Shown piece by piece: positions 1 to 10,964 of a stretch of 64,000 nt of DNA. Position numbers and translations under genes: made by a program. The DNA is taken from positions 5,388,784 to 5,452,783 of the forward strand of contig NC_037269.1 of NCBI RefSeq assembly GCF_000002425.4, read 5' to 3'. Every line of letters begins with the position of its first letter. The first letter of the stretch is position 1. The notes below the pieces were generated by a model. The model saw only the letters and a list, made by a program, of their open reading frames with translations, was not told the DNA's origin and searched no databases. The stretch is from Physcomitrium patens (Eukaryota > Streptophyta > Bryopsida > Funariales > Funariaceae).

Positions 1-135
1 TTTCTTTTGTCCATTTTGTTTTTTTTCAAGTATTATTTCTTATATAGAGATGGAACTCCAATGTTAATTTTGAAGGTATTTAGATGTGTATTTTGTACTC
101 CTAAAATTTGTGGTTTTATAAATCTTTTACAATAT

Positions 136-300
136 TATTGTGTAGTAATACAATTATATGGTGAAAAATAAAAATATGGATATTATTATAAAAGAGTATA
201 GTAAAAAGTTGTAATAAAAAAATAATGATAAATCATAAAATGGTAGTAAAAGTTTTAGTCTTAATACTACTTTTTATAGAAAGAATTTCTATTTACTTTG
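136..300 (+). mobile_element. Family-B LTR fragment (5' end only)
   Basis: The stretch from about 136 resembles the start of the family-B LTR at 46496: a TGT-type end, then an AT-rich run with 'ctatatggtgaaa' (here 'ttatatggtgaaa'), then similar sequence for about 150 bp. The match fades after about 300 and no far end is seen. It is probably a truncated, decayed LTR in the same orientation as the 46496 copy. Confidence 0.45.
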
Positions 301-335
301 AAGAGATATAAATAAGTTAAATTAAAATAAATGAG

Positions 336-1774
336 ATAAGAAATTAATATAGGCATGTTTAAGAAAGAATTAACAATAGATTAAAGCAAATCTTACCTTA
401 AATTTCCAAAAATTGATATATGAAGAAGACTAATTATCATATTATTTGGATTAATATTGAAATTTTGAGAGATTTTTAAAGTTAATGATGTGTTTGGTAG
501 ATGTAGAAGTTGAGAAATAAAAATATGTTAAATTTTTTTAAGAATTTATGAATTTCATAGTGTATTTATAAGTGAAAATTGGATAATTTTTTGTTGTACT
601 TTTTGTAAATGTATGTGAAAAATTTAAGGTCAATCAAGCAATTAGATTGAAAAATATAAAGTTTTTTGTGGATTATGGTCTGAGATAACTAAGATTTAGG
701 ATTAATAAAGGATTTCACGATTTGGAAATATTCATTAGTTTGATTGAAGCAAAAATTAGTCAAAGAAATTTAGACCAAAATATCTACATGTAATTCAAAT
801 TGTAGAGTAGTTGAACAATTCCACAAAGAGAAATTTTGAGTTTCTTTGAGGTGCTTTAATTGAATTATTATGACTAGAGATTAGACAAGATGTTGGAATT
901 ATAATAATTTTAATTAAAGAAAAAAAACTATTTATGATTTTTATTATTATTTCAGGAGGTTAATAAAGAGTATTGAAAGGATTATAATTGCACAAGTTAT
1001 CAACTATTGGTATAACATTCTAGATGCCAAGTTCAAGGATTTGATTAGAGTTTGAATAATGAATTTACTTTCTACTAATCCACCTACCTTGGAATATATC
1101 TTCTTGGCTATAGATTCTATTATTATTAATTTGATAAAAAAAATAGCCATACCTAAGACAAGAAAGGTCATGAAAACTAAATAAAAAAACCAAGCTTGTT
1201 CATGCCAAAGTTATCATACTTGCATGCATTAGTTAAAATGATGGAAGTGATTTAAAATCTAAATGAGTTAGAGAGATGCTTTATTTAAGATGTGGATCTT
1301 CAATTCATTTGTTAGCCAAATGTTGGATATTTTATCTAGAATTAAGGCTAATTAATATAAAAAAATAAAAAAAAGCCAAAAATAACTCCAAATAGAAGGA
1401 TAAGGCAACAAAAGAGAAAGACAAATACTTTTATAAAAAAATAGAAAATTAGAAGCATTAGATGAAATTAGAATGAGACTAAGGATGATTCTTATTTGAA
1501 AGCAATTGAAACTAAATTAACATCAATTATAGCTACAATGAAGATGAAAGATTATTCTATAAAAGAAAAAAAAATATACTTCATTATTTTACAAAATGTA
1601 AGATGAATCTTTTTTATAGTATAAATAAGCTATATTGTATAATAACCTTTAGGACACATATATAATAGAAAGTGCCAAGGAATACCACTAAAACACTTGA
1701 TCCACAAGCTAAATATGCATGACAACAAATTAGGTTGTTAGAGTCCTTTGTCTAAGAAGATTTGAGCTTAAAGT
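336..1774 (+). pseudogene. Decayed copia-like retrotransposon, left part (gag remnant)
   Basis: This stretch is AT-rich and has no long open frame. At 1282-1326 one frame reads YLRCGSSIHLLAKCW, a retroviral zinc knuckle (C-x2-C-x4-H-x4-C) whose first Cys is now Tyr. Near 1710-1774 the frame resembles the start of a copia GAG-pre-integrase domain. It appears to resume after chromovirus A1 at 19045 with a CNNC motif, so A1 inserted into this element. Everything is riddled with stops. The copia assignment rests on short motifs and is tentative. Confidence 0.4.
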
Positions 1775-2326
1775 TGTCACGAACATACTCATGTAAGTTA
1801 GTAATTACATATATAAATAAGTAGAAGTAAGTAAAAGTAGATAAAAGTAAATTAATTCTAAAGAATTTGGTATGGAAGCTTCCTAGAAGCTTTATAGACG
1901 TTGTTTTGACTTCATAGGTGTCTTTATGTAACTTTTTGGATTAGAAATGTGGTCAACATGTTGGCCATATGCCACACATGTTGTTAGCTTGAAGACTAAG
2001 CTAACTATGTAGCCCACACATAAAAAGACTTGCCTTATAAGTCAAGGCAAGTGTCTTAAAAAGTCAATACATATTGGAGGTCCTATAGAACATTGCCTCG
2101 TAGCCCCTAGTTAGATAGTATATATAGAGGCAAGAGTGAAGCCTTCTTTACTCTTGTTAATTCCTTTCTTATTTCCAGTCTAGTTTCAAGAGTCGTCATG
2201 TTTTCTAGTCTTTAGCAATAGCCATTCTAGTTTAATATATTATCACCTTTGAGTGATTTCTAAGTATTTTTGAGTGACACAAGAGTGTATTGAGATTATC
2301 TTTCTTTGGAGTTCATGTCCTTGATA
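1775..2326 (+). repeat. 5' LTR of chromovirus A1
   Basis: It starts TGTCACGAACATACTCATG and runs to about TTGATA, parallel to the copy at 18492-19039 over its whole length with many substitutions and a few small indels. The divergence is clearly greater than between the B1 LTRs, so A1 is older. The last bases are uncertain by 1-2 nt because the expected CA end is mutated in both copies. Confidence 0.85.
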
Positions 2327-2541
2327 GTTTGACAAGAGTGCTAACATATTATTTTTGTCTTGTTTTAGAAGTGAGTGAATTACTCCACTTCTATTATTTT
2401 ATTTTGAAAGTTGCAGACTACCCATCTTTAAATAAAAAATCTTGTTTTCTAACATTGATCTTTTCCTTAAAGAGAGTGGATTATCCCTCTTTATGGAATA
2501 TGTTTTTAGAGGTTACAGATTACCCTCCTCTTATTTAATTT

Positions 2542-2832
2542 TTGAATTCATTTGAGTTGTCTATAGAAGAAAAAATCATAGATGCTACACTTGGTAGAAG
2601 TGAAAATAGATTTGCAACTATTGCAGATCTTCATAAGCTTATCAATACTCTTAGGACCAAAATTTCACGCATCACCAATACCAACCATGGAAGCACTATT
2701 CCTACTATTATGGAAGAAGTTCAAAGTCTACGCCAAGAAGTTGTGCAGTTGAAGGAAACAAGTCGATTACCCTCGCAACCAAATTTCGAGAGTTTTGCTT
2801 CTACAAGCTCGAGGGAGACAAGGATTAGTATG
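2542..2832 (+). pseudogene. A1 gag, N-terminal part
   Basis: The open frame encodes a charged, helix-rich segment with heptad-like spacing (EEVQSLRQEVVQLKE), followed by a Ser/Thr-rich linker ending in RISM. This is the N-terminal coiled-coil part of a chromovirus Gag. At 2833 it is broken by insertion F. The frame resumes at 4931 with PEKFDGTRSRFRGF, which restores a continuous RISM-PEKFDG junction. The true start codon is not clear. Confidence 0.7.
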
Positions 2833-4925
2833 TGTGAGCCCAAAATCCACCATTCTATGGATTTAGTACTACACAACAAGCTCAAGAGGTAGAATGGAAG
2901 AACTCCCAATTATGAAATTTTTAGGTTAATTAAATTTTTTGTATTTGTAATTCAATTAAAATTAACGCCTTCCAAGCAATGGTTACCAATATTAAATTAA
3001 AATATCAGATCAAATTCACTACACAAAAAAGAATAAAAGTAATAAATTAAGTTTTTTTTATTAATTCACAATTAGAATAAAAACTTAAGTTTAAATTAAA
3101 AGTTAAAAGTTAAAGTTAAAGTTAAATATAAAAGTTAAAGTTAAAGTTAAAAGTTAAATATTAAATTCAAAAGTTAAAGTTAAAAGTTTAAAAATTTAAG
3201 TGAGAATATTAAAGGTTAAAAGTTAAAAGTTAAAAATTAAAATTTATTCGTCAAAAGTTGAAATGTGGAGATTACGAGTTATTGTGAAGATAAAAGTAAA
3301 AATAAAATAAGAGGGGTAAAAGCGAAGGTACCTTGACAACGCCAAGGATTGAAGGCAGCGACCCCCTTCTACTCCAAAATTCGCCAAAAATTTTAATTAG
3401 CTTCAAATTGAATGATTCGCAAGTTTTTTGCAAGGTTAACTTAAAGACGCTCCTGCCTCAACAAATCTCATTGCAATCAAGTGATCCAGTCGTGAGAATT
3501 GCTCCTTTGAAGTTGAGTGATCCAAACTGCCGCGGCTACCAACCCCTTTCACTTAGAAATTCGCTAAAAATTCAAATTGTCTTCAAATCCAGCGAAACTT
3601 ATGCCCTTCAAAGCTTAGCTTACAAATCTTGATTCTCCCAAAATTTCAAACGAATCCAGGCACTGAGAAATGCCTTCCCAAACTCGACTAATCCAAATTG
3701 CGAAGGCAGTCGACCCCCTCACACTCAAAATTTCACCAAAAATTCAGTTCAATTCCAAATGGAGCGAGCCTTACCTTGTTGGAAAGCTAACAACAAAAGC
3801 TACAACCACAAAAAAATCACATTTGAACTAAAATAAATGAATGACTGATGGAGGGAAATCTGAGGCTCTTGAAACCCTTGGAATAATTGGGAGGCCAAGG
3901 GAGCTATTCACCACAATGAAACGTGTTTTAAGATCCAATGACTATCATTCACAACTCGAAATCTATGCACACCCACCCACAAAATTCACAATGAGATTTA
4001 AAATCTAAATGAAATTAAATTTAGGATTTTTGGCCAAATTTTAGCATAGCTTCACCCTTCACCAAAAGAAGAGAGAGAGAGGGCTTGAAAAACCAAGCCT
4101 CTCTTATACAATTGAGTGGAGGCTTGTAGAAGGGTGGCTACATCTCCACCCTTGATTTTTCAGATCCCTAATCTAGATCTACGACCTTCATTCATCTAAG
4201 AGCCAATCTCGTTATGAAGGCTGATGGCCCTTATAAGTGGTCAAGAAGGCATTTTTTTGTAAATCTAACTTCACTATTGTGTTCAAAATACCTTTCTAAT
4301 CTAAGATCGACTACTCACATGCCCCAATCCATTCTCAATTATAATTTCCATAGAAGTTTTTACTTACAAGGATCTTGGCAATTTTTTTGTGAAATTCTTC
4401 AAAATGAGAATTTCATTGCTTCTCTTGTATTTTGAAGGAGAGGTTGCTGATCTTATTTTCTTTACTCCACAAGATAAATCTGATGCCACCATTGCATTAA
4501 AGAGACTCCCATTAAGTAGAAGAACCACCATACTGCTTAAATTTCCCAAATTTGGAAGAAAAATCCAAAATTACCATTGCTAACTTTCCTAAATCTTTTA
4601 GAGAATTATAATTCCAACCCCTAAATCATATGAATAATTATAGCCGTACTCATTGGCTTTTAGTCAACCCTTATAGTAATGACTAACAACCTCTAAATTA
4701 TTAAATTAACTAAGTTACTATTCTAATTTTTTAACTCATGTCACTTTAGTCCTAATTAACCTAATTTAAGGAATTAAGCTATGATTTATACCATGAGGGG
4801 TTGTAATCCTAAAAATTCTATAAAACTGAATTCTACTTATATAAATCCTAATCTAACATGTTTAATTATCGTAATATAGAAAAATAACAAAAATTTAAAT
4901 TTTAGAGTATAATTGAGAGCTGACA
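2833..4925. mobile_element. Insertion F: LTR-like TG...CA element inside A1 gag
   Basis: The ends are TGTGAGCC and GCTGACA, so it has LTR-type TG...CA termini. It splits A1 gag exactly between codons that rejoin in frame. The flanking 5-mers GTATG (2828-2832) and ATACG (4926-4930) differ by two transitions and probably represent the target duplication. No protein domain is seen, so it is most likely a solo LTR of about 2.1 kb. Inside are AAGTTAA-type short tandem repeats (about 3080-3245) and three degenerate copies of a 170-185 bp unit starting near 3350, 3531 and 3702, each with a 'ACCCC...CAAAATTC' core. Confidence 0.65.
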
Positions 4926-4930
4926 ATACG

Positions 4931-5700
4931 CCTGAAAAGTTTGATGGAACAAGATCAAGATTTCGAGGATTTTTGCAACAAGTTAAAATCTACTTAAGGT
5001 TGCATCCTTTTCAATACCGTGATGGATTTAGTCAAGTTGGATTCACAAGCGCACTTCTATTTGGAAGTGCTCTCTCTTGGTTTGCACCTTTGATGGAAAA
5101 AGATTCACGACTACTCTATGATTTGAACTCATTCTTGGAAGTATTTACGGCTACATTTGGAGAAAGTGATTGAGAAAGGATAGTAGAGACCAAGCTTGTA
5201 TCACTACAATAAGGATCACATTCAGCCACCACGTATGTCGGTGAATTCCAAAGTCTTGCTTGTGATGTAGACTAGAATGATAAAGCCCTTATCAATAAAT
5301 TTCGCTATGGATTAAAGGATAATGTCAAAGATTTCTTATTGACAATGCTAAAAATAGATTCTTTAGAATAATTCATTGCTCAAGCTATTGCATGTGATAA
5401 TCATTTATTTGAAAGACGTCAAGAACAAAGATATGGCTAGAGAGGAACAAGTCAAGTCATGGCAACTCCTCCTAAGTTTTTGGAAACCTTTCCATTAAGG
5501 CCAGAGCCAATGCAAATTGATACGGTACATTTTGAACCCCTCACGGAGCAGAAAAAGACTCGATGACGTCAAGAGGGCTTATGTTTATATTGCAGAGAAG
5601 CTAAACACACTGTTCAACCTTATCTAAAGAAGCAACGTAATCACAAAATGAGGAGTACGATTGCAAAAGAAGACAATGTATCAAAAAACGAGTTCTTCCA
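4931..5700 (+). pseudogene. A1 gag, main part with defective zinc knuckle
   Basis: The first 240 bp encode the retrotransposon Gag capsid-like domain (PEKFDGTRSRFRGF, then LSWFAPLMEK, then ATFGESD). A TGA follows at about 5171. The same frame continues with further stops through FRYGLKDNVKDFLLTM to a nucleocapsid motif at about 5590-5630, CLYCREAKHTVQPY. There the last Cys of C-x2-C-x4-H-x4-C is Tyr, a single G-to-A change. The pieces are homologous in order to a chromovirus Gag but cannot be translated as one protein. Confidence 0.75.
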
Positions 5701-5759
5701 GCTACAATAGCGACCATGCGGCTAGAACCATGTGCAACACCTAGTCAAGGTCCTATTCT

Positions 5760-6152
5760 CTCCTCAGATCCCTCACCTTATTTTACAATAGATGTGTATT
5801 TAGGATCCAAAATTATAAAGTCTTTACATTATTAGATTCAGGAGCCTCAGCTTGTTTCATAGACAAAGACTTTGTTAAAAAACAAGAAATATTGTTAGTC
5901 AAGAAAATCAAACTTATACATGTGAAAGTCATAGATGGTCGTTCGTTGTCTTCTGGTGATGTTACTCATGAGACGGTTCCTTTAGATGTAATAATTAAAG
6001 ATCATAATAGTGTAGTAATATTTAATGTGATACGATATCCTTTGAATCCAGTCATTTTAAGACTATCCTGGTTAGAAAAGTACAATCCTCAGATAGATTG
6101 GATTTCTCGTAACCTTAACTTTCATGGTAGTTTATTTCAAAATTCTATTAAT
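5760..6152 (+). pseudogene. A1 aspartic protease (retropepsin-like)
   Basis: The active-site motif LLDSGAS lies at 5832-5849, just upstream of an open stretch. The stretch continues through a beta-rich domain (VIDGRSLSSGDVTHETVPLDV) and the LxWLEKYNPQIDW motif that closes this domain in gypsy elements. A frame change separates it from gag. In A2 the same domain is found on the opposite strand at 34276-34740. It would process the Gag-Pol polyprotein if intact. Confidence 0.75.
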
Positions 6153-6212
6153 TAAGAGAAAATACATAAGTCTAGTATATCTAAGCTCTTATTAGTAGGG
6201 ACAAGAGCTTTC

Positions 6213-7110
6213 ATGCATGCAGCCAAAGAGGGGTCATCTTTTACTATATATGCCATGCCCATTTCAGATAGTGAAAAGACATCAAGTGGTATTCCTAGTC
6301 AATATCAAGAATTCAAAGATGTTTTTATGAAAAAAAATGGAGATATTCTTCTAGAACATCAACTTTATGATTATTCAATTGAACTTCAAGAAAGAGCTCA
6401 ACCACCATTTGGACCAATTTATAACTTATCACAAAACGAGTTGGCTACACTAAAGGAGTATATTGACAAGAACTTGACTAAAAAATTCATACGCCATTGA
6501 AAATCTCCAGCAAGAACGTCGATCTTATTTGTGAAGAAAAAAGATGGATCTCTACGGATGTGCATAGACTATTGGGGCCTTAATAAGATCACCATCAAAA
6601 ATAGGTATCCTTTACCCTTGATTTCAGGACTTTTTGATCAACTCAATCAAGCAAAGATCTACACAAAAATAGATCTATAAGAAGCATACAACTTAGTCCA
6701 CATCAAAAAAGGAGATGAATGGAAGACTACTTTTCGAACTAGGTATGGACATTTTGAATATAATGTCATGCCTTTTGGACTCACAAATGCACCAGCTGCT
6801 TTTCAACATCTTATGAATGATGTTTTTCATGAGTTTTAGATGATTTTGTTGTTAGTTATGTAGATGACATTCTAATCTACTCTAAGAACACAGAAGAAAA
6901 TAAACTCTGTATTCGTCATGTATTAAAAAAACTAAGAGATGCACGATTATATGCCAAGTTAGAAAAGAGTGTATTCCACACTAATCAAATTGACTTTTTA
7001 GGATACGTCATTTCCAATGAAGGCCTAATGATAGATCCTAAGAAAGTCCAGATTATCATAAATTGGAAGATTTCAAAAATAGTACGAGATGTGCAATGCT
7101 TTCTGGGCTT
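6213..7110 (+). pseudogene. A1 reverse transcriptase
   Basis: Ty3/gypsy RT blocks appear in order: [58 protein letters not shown], and the catalytic YVDDILIYSK (YVDD at 6857-6868), then FLGYVIS. A stop lies at about 6499 (probably CGA to TGA), another in DL*EAY (CAA to TAA), and a 1-bp loss near 6836 shifts the frame just before YVDD. The catalytic aspartates survive but the protein cannot be made in one piece. Confidence 0.85.
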
Positions 7111-7500
7111 TGCAAATTACTATCGAATCTTCATCAAGAAATTTTCTCAAGTTACAACTCTACTTACGTGTTTGACTTGTAAAGACAAATTTGAGTGGAG
7201 TAAAGAAGCTGAAGTAGTGTTTGATGCTTTAAAGAAGGAATTTACTTCTGCACCAATCTTGTATCGTGTCGACTTTTCTAAGGCATTTTTTATGGAAACA
7301 AATGCATTAGACTTTGCCTTGGATGCTATTTTGTCACAAATGGAAGTAGATGACAAGTTCCATCTAATAGCTTTCCATTCCAAGAAATTTTCAACAGCCG
7401 AGATTAATTATGAAATCCATGATAAACAACTTCTTATAATTGTGGATTCATTTCAAGAATGGCATCATTATCAAGAAGGCATCTCAAGTCCAATCACCGT
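7111..7500 (+). pseudogene. A1 RNase H, first part
   Basis: It continues the polymerase frame (FLGFANYYRIFIKKFSQ) into the tether and RNase H domain ([54 protein letters not shown]). It ends at the B1 insertion point. The frame resumes at 16232 as [10 protein letters not shown], so the original read [13 protein letters not shown]. The first catalytic Asp of RNase H seems replaced (ETNALDF where DASDFA is usual). Confidence 0.8.
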
Positions 7501-7672
7501 TGTCGTATTACGTGCTTTCCTGCTCGAGAACGCGCCGGGCGTCTGGCTGTAGAAGGTAGTATGGAGATTTGCCGATAGTCAAGCAGTTTATTAGTTTTGG
7601 ACTGCTGGAATATAAACGACTGCAACAATGTATCGTAAATCTATACGGATGCTCTTCGACTACTTGTCGAAG

Positions 7673-7712
<40 letters not shown>

Positions 7713-8868
7713 TTTTCAGCCGATAGGTCTCTAGACGTTACAGAGAACCCCGAACAACCCAAACTGTTAATCTTCAATACCCCTTTGTACTTACGATCTT
7801 GTATCCACTGACTATCCTGTTAGATTAACCCAATAAATTTCATTCACTCCGCATACTCAATCCTATAGACACCCCTTTAATCCTTCAATCACAGACGTAA
7901 CTCGATTTTACAAAACAGTCAAGAGTATTCAAACCCACTTCGTTTAAAAATCCCGATTCACCATTACAACACTGACTTCAGCAGCGATTGCCTCAGTCTT
8001 CCCAAAACTCTACGAAGAAGAAAAATCCAAATTCTATGTCTTTCCTTCCCCGACCCGAAGCATGAAGCTCCTCTCTCTAATTCCCTTGATCTTCCAAAAA
8101 CCTCCAATGAAAAACCAAACTGGTAACCTTGCAAAAGCTTGAAAACTCGCTCTCCCCCCCGATTCCCTCGAAAAAAAAACCTCCCCCCTCAAAATTATAT
8201 CCCCCCCTAATCTTATCCTCTGAATTTCTTCAATCTTTCGTCTTAGATCCGGAATTGGCTCCCACCTCAAGCTTGGATCCGAAATTGGCTCTCACCGTCA
8301 AGCTTTCTCCTCCGTTTTTACCTTTAAGAAATCCATTTACCGAAAACAACGTTCCCTGAAACGGCACAGAGAACAGGACAGCCTGAAACAGAATTGAACC
8401 CCGTAATCGGGACCACATTGAGTCGCCCGACCAATTCAGGTCCTATATTGGGAAAGATGCCCGTAGTAACCTGGATGTTTCCGTAATTGGGTCAAATTGG
8501 TCCTCGCGTCAGATTGGCTAAGACCCGTAGTAAGACCTGGATTTCCCGTAATTAGACTGCATTGGATTGACCGGCCAATTCAGGTCTCATATTGGATAAG
8601 AGGACCCGGATTGGATTATCAAAATTGGATCCAATTGGCTCCTTGAACCCGTCGTGTGAATTGGTCCTTCTCTTCATGCTGACTCCCATTATTGGAATCG
8701 AATGGAGCATTTCAGTATGCCCCGGCTGACTGTAACGGAGTGACTGAACCTGTCCACTCAGTATTTGTACTGGAGTTGGTTGATGCTCCCAATATTCGAG
8801 GTAATTGAATATTAATAAAATTCCCCTTTCTTTTTATTTTCACTGTATACTCATGTTACAACACGACA
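7501..8868 (-). repeat. 3' LTR of B1
   Basis: Termini are TGTCG and CGACA. The half next to the internal region is GC-richer and full of short 'CCCGTAAT' and 'AATTGG' words. A 37-nt T run lies at 7675-7711 on the plus strand (51 nt at 15025-15075 in the other LTR). It is preceded by a perfect 7-bp hairpin, CTTCGAC-TACTT-GTCGAAG (7654-7672). In the element's own sense strand this reads poly(A) followed by the hairpin. Confidence 0.92.
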
Positions 8869-8880
8869 TCCACCCCCTCT
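8869..8880 (-). other. Polypurine tract of B1
   Basis: The minus strand reads AGAGGGGGTGGA directly before the TGTCG of the 3' LTR, the expected place for the plus-strand primer of reverse transcription. Confidence 0.8.
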
Positions 8881-8889
8881 GAACATGTG

Positions 8890-10154
8890 CATCCTCCGGT
8901 ATGTACCAATTTACCCAATTGCTGTTTGATTCAGAATATATCCCCTACGCCTTTGTCCAGTTCGTCTTCGTCACCTTCATTATCCATATCACTTTCATCT
9001 TCTTGCTGCGGAATCTCTGTACCTTCATTAAGGTCTTCTATATTCATCTCTGCGTGTCTTCGTTTAAATATTTTTACTCGCTTCCCTGCAATTGGTATTT
9101 TCAATTTTGTACCATCTAACTCTCGTAATGACTAAGTCGCATTATCATGAACAGTTGTTATAACATATGGTCCAAACCAACGTTTTGAAAATTTCTGCAA
9201 AGTACTATGTTGATTATCCAGACTATTGTCATAAACAAGTACCCAGTCACCTTCCTCGATTGCTTTTGGTCTCAATCGATGTTGCTTATCGAATCGCGCC
9301 TTGTTTTGTAACCTTGCTCTTTTTAACCTTTCCAATGCTATCTGGACATCTTCCGTTCTTTGCTCCAATTGTCGAATCCTAATAGCCAGAAGTTCTTCTC
9401 TTGTCAATCCATCTTCCCATGGTAGCATACTCCAAGTAAGTACCTTTTCTTCAATCGGCATAATTGATTTTTGACCTGTCATAAGTTCTACTGGCATATA
9501 TCCTGTCACCGAACTATGTGTTGTTCGATCAGTCCATAATGCAAATGACAAAAGCCGTGGCCACTCTTTAACCTTCCCATTACAAGCTTTAACCAATGCT
9601 TTCACAATCGGCGGGTGACCGCGTTCGCTTTTCGCATTCCCTTCCGGATTATAAGCAGTAGTCAGTGATAGTTTAACTCCACATTTTTCAAAGAACTTAC
9701 AAACTTCTTGTGCATTTAATTCTCCATGATCTGCAGTGATTTTTCCTACGCACTCGTAACGGCAAATGACATCTTCAAGCAAAAACCTACAAATCCCCTC
9801 TGTAGATTTTGTCCTCAATGCTCTTCCTTCTACTAGATTTGATAAATCTTCACGAGCTAAAACCAAATATCTCATCTGCCATAACCCAACCGGCATAATA
9901 ACCAAATCAACAACCCATTTAAAATGAATAGCTATAGGATACGTAGGATGAAGACCATCTCGATGTCGGATATTAGAATACGATTGACAGATTTCACATG
10001 ACTCTACAAATGAGAGCACATCTCGATACATATTTTTCCACCAATATCGTTCCTTGAGTTTAGCAAAAGTAGCCCAGATTCCTCTATGCCCTGCCCATAA
10101 ACTATCATGAAACTCCTTTAATAATTTTAGTTTTTCTTCCCTTTTGCCTATCAC
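8890..10154 (-). pseudogene. B1 integrase
   Basis: The N-terminal zinc-binding domain (HDSLWAGHRGIWATF ... CEICQ) is followed by the catalytic core. The core has Asp in WVVDLV, Asp in TADHG, and Glu in EGNAKSERG about 34 residues later, so the DDE set is present. The C-terminal part (DNSLDNQHSTLQKFSKRWFGPY) is the usual beta-barrel region. Translation stops at a TAG near 9129-9131, but the same frame runs on through a conserved-looking, lysine-rich then acidic tail to about 8890. I see no chromodomain. The frame joins RNase H upstream through a single TGA at 10155-10157. Confidence 0.85.
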
Positions 10155-10868
10155 TCATCGTGGCATCCCAATTCCTTTCTTCGGTCTCTTCCATAAGAAT
10201 CCATCTCGAAGTAAAAATCCATATGCTTTTTTTCTTATTTGTTTGAATTTTTCTGTAGACCAATTCCCCTGCTTAGACAAGGTATTCAAATAATGACCAA
10301 TATCCAATAATTCTCCTTCATAAGATTCTTCAAGAAATAGCTTGTCTTCTCTGTTGAGATTCGATATTGAATAGAATTTCAATCCGACATCATCAATGTC
10401 TTCAACCATTTCGTCCTCCCTCTCGTATCTTGCTCGAGATAGCATGTTTGCTACTAAATTGTCCTTTCCAATGATATGCTTAAATTCTAGATTTAGTGAC
10501 TTAATATAATCAATCCATCTCAACATTGCAATATCTAGCGTTGAACAGTTAATAATCATTCCAAGCAATGGCAAGCAATCTGTTTCAATTACTACTACTA
10601 CCCCAATCAAATAGTCCTTTTTAGCTTTCATAGCCGAAACGACTCCCCAAAGTTCTCTTTTGACTTGCGAATATGTACGCTGACGAATACTTAAAACTTT
10701 AGCCCCAAATCGAACTGCAAATCTACTCCCATTCGAATCATCTTGACCCACCGCCCATCCAACGGCAATTGGACTAGCGTCTACAGTAAGAATCACTGGT
10801 CTATTGCACTTATAATCAACCTTCCTCAATATTGGAGGTGACATCAATAATTTCTTCAATCTTTGCAT
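10155..10868 (-). pseudogene. B1 RNase H and connection
   Basis: It encodes a retroelement RNase H with TVDASPIAVGWAVGQ (first catalytic Asp), KRELWGVVSAMK (Glu), TDCLPLLGMI (Asp) and the following spacer with NLVANMLSRARYE. It lies in the same frame as RT and integrase. The RT-RNase H junction carries a TGA at 10965-10967 and the RNase H-integrase junction a TGA at 10155-10157. Both are consistent with Arg CGA becoming TGA. Without these stops the polymerase would be one continuous protein. Confidence 0.85.
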
Positions 10869-10964
10869 TGCCTGAATATGCCTTTCTTTCCATTCAAATC
10901 GGTAACCCTTGCGTAACAGTTCATATAATGGATCCGCTATGTGAGCAAAATGAGGGATCCAGAT

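Noticed and set aside
7508-7777. Poly-lysine or poly-phenylalanine proteins across 7675-7711 and 15025-15075
   Set aside because: They are translations of the LTR T run.
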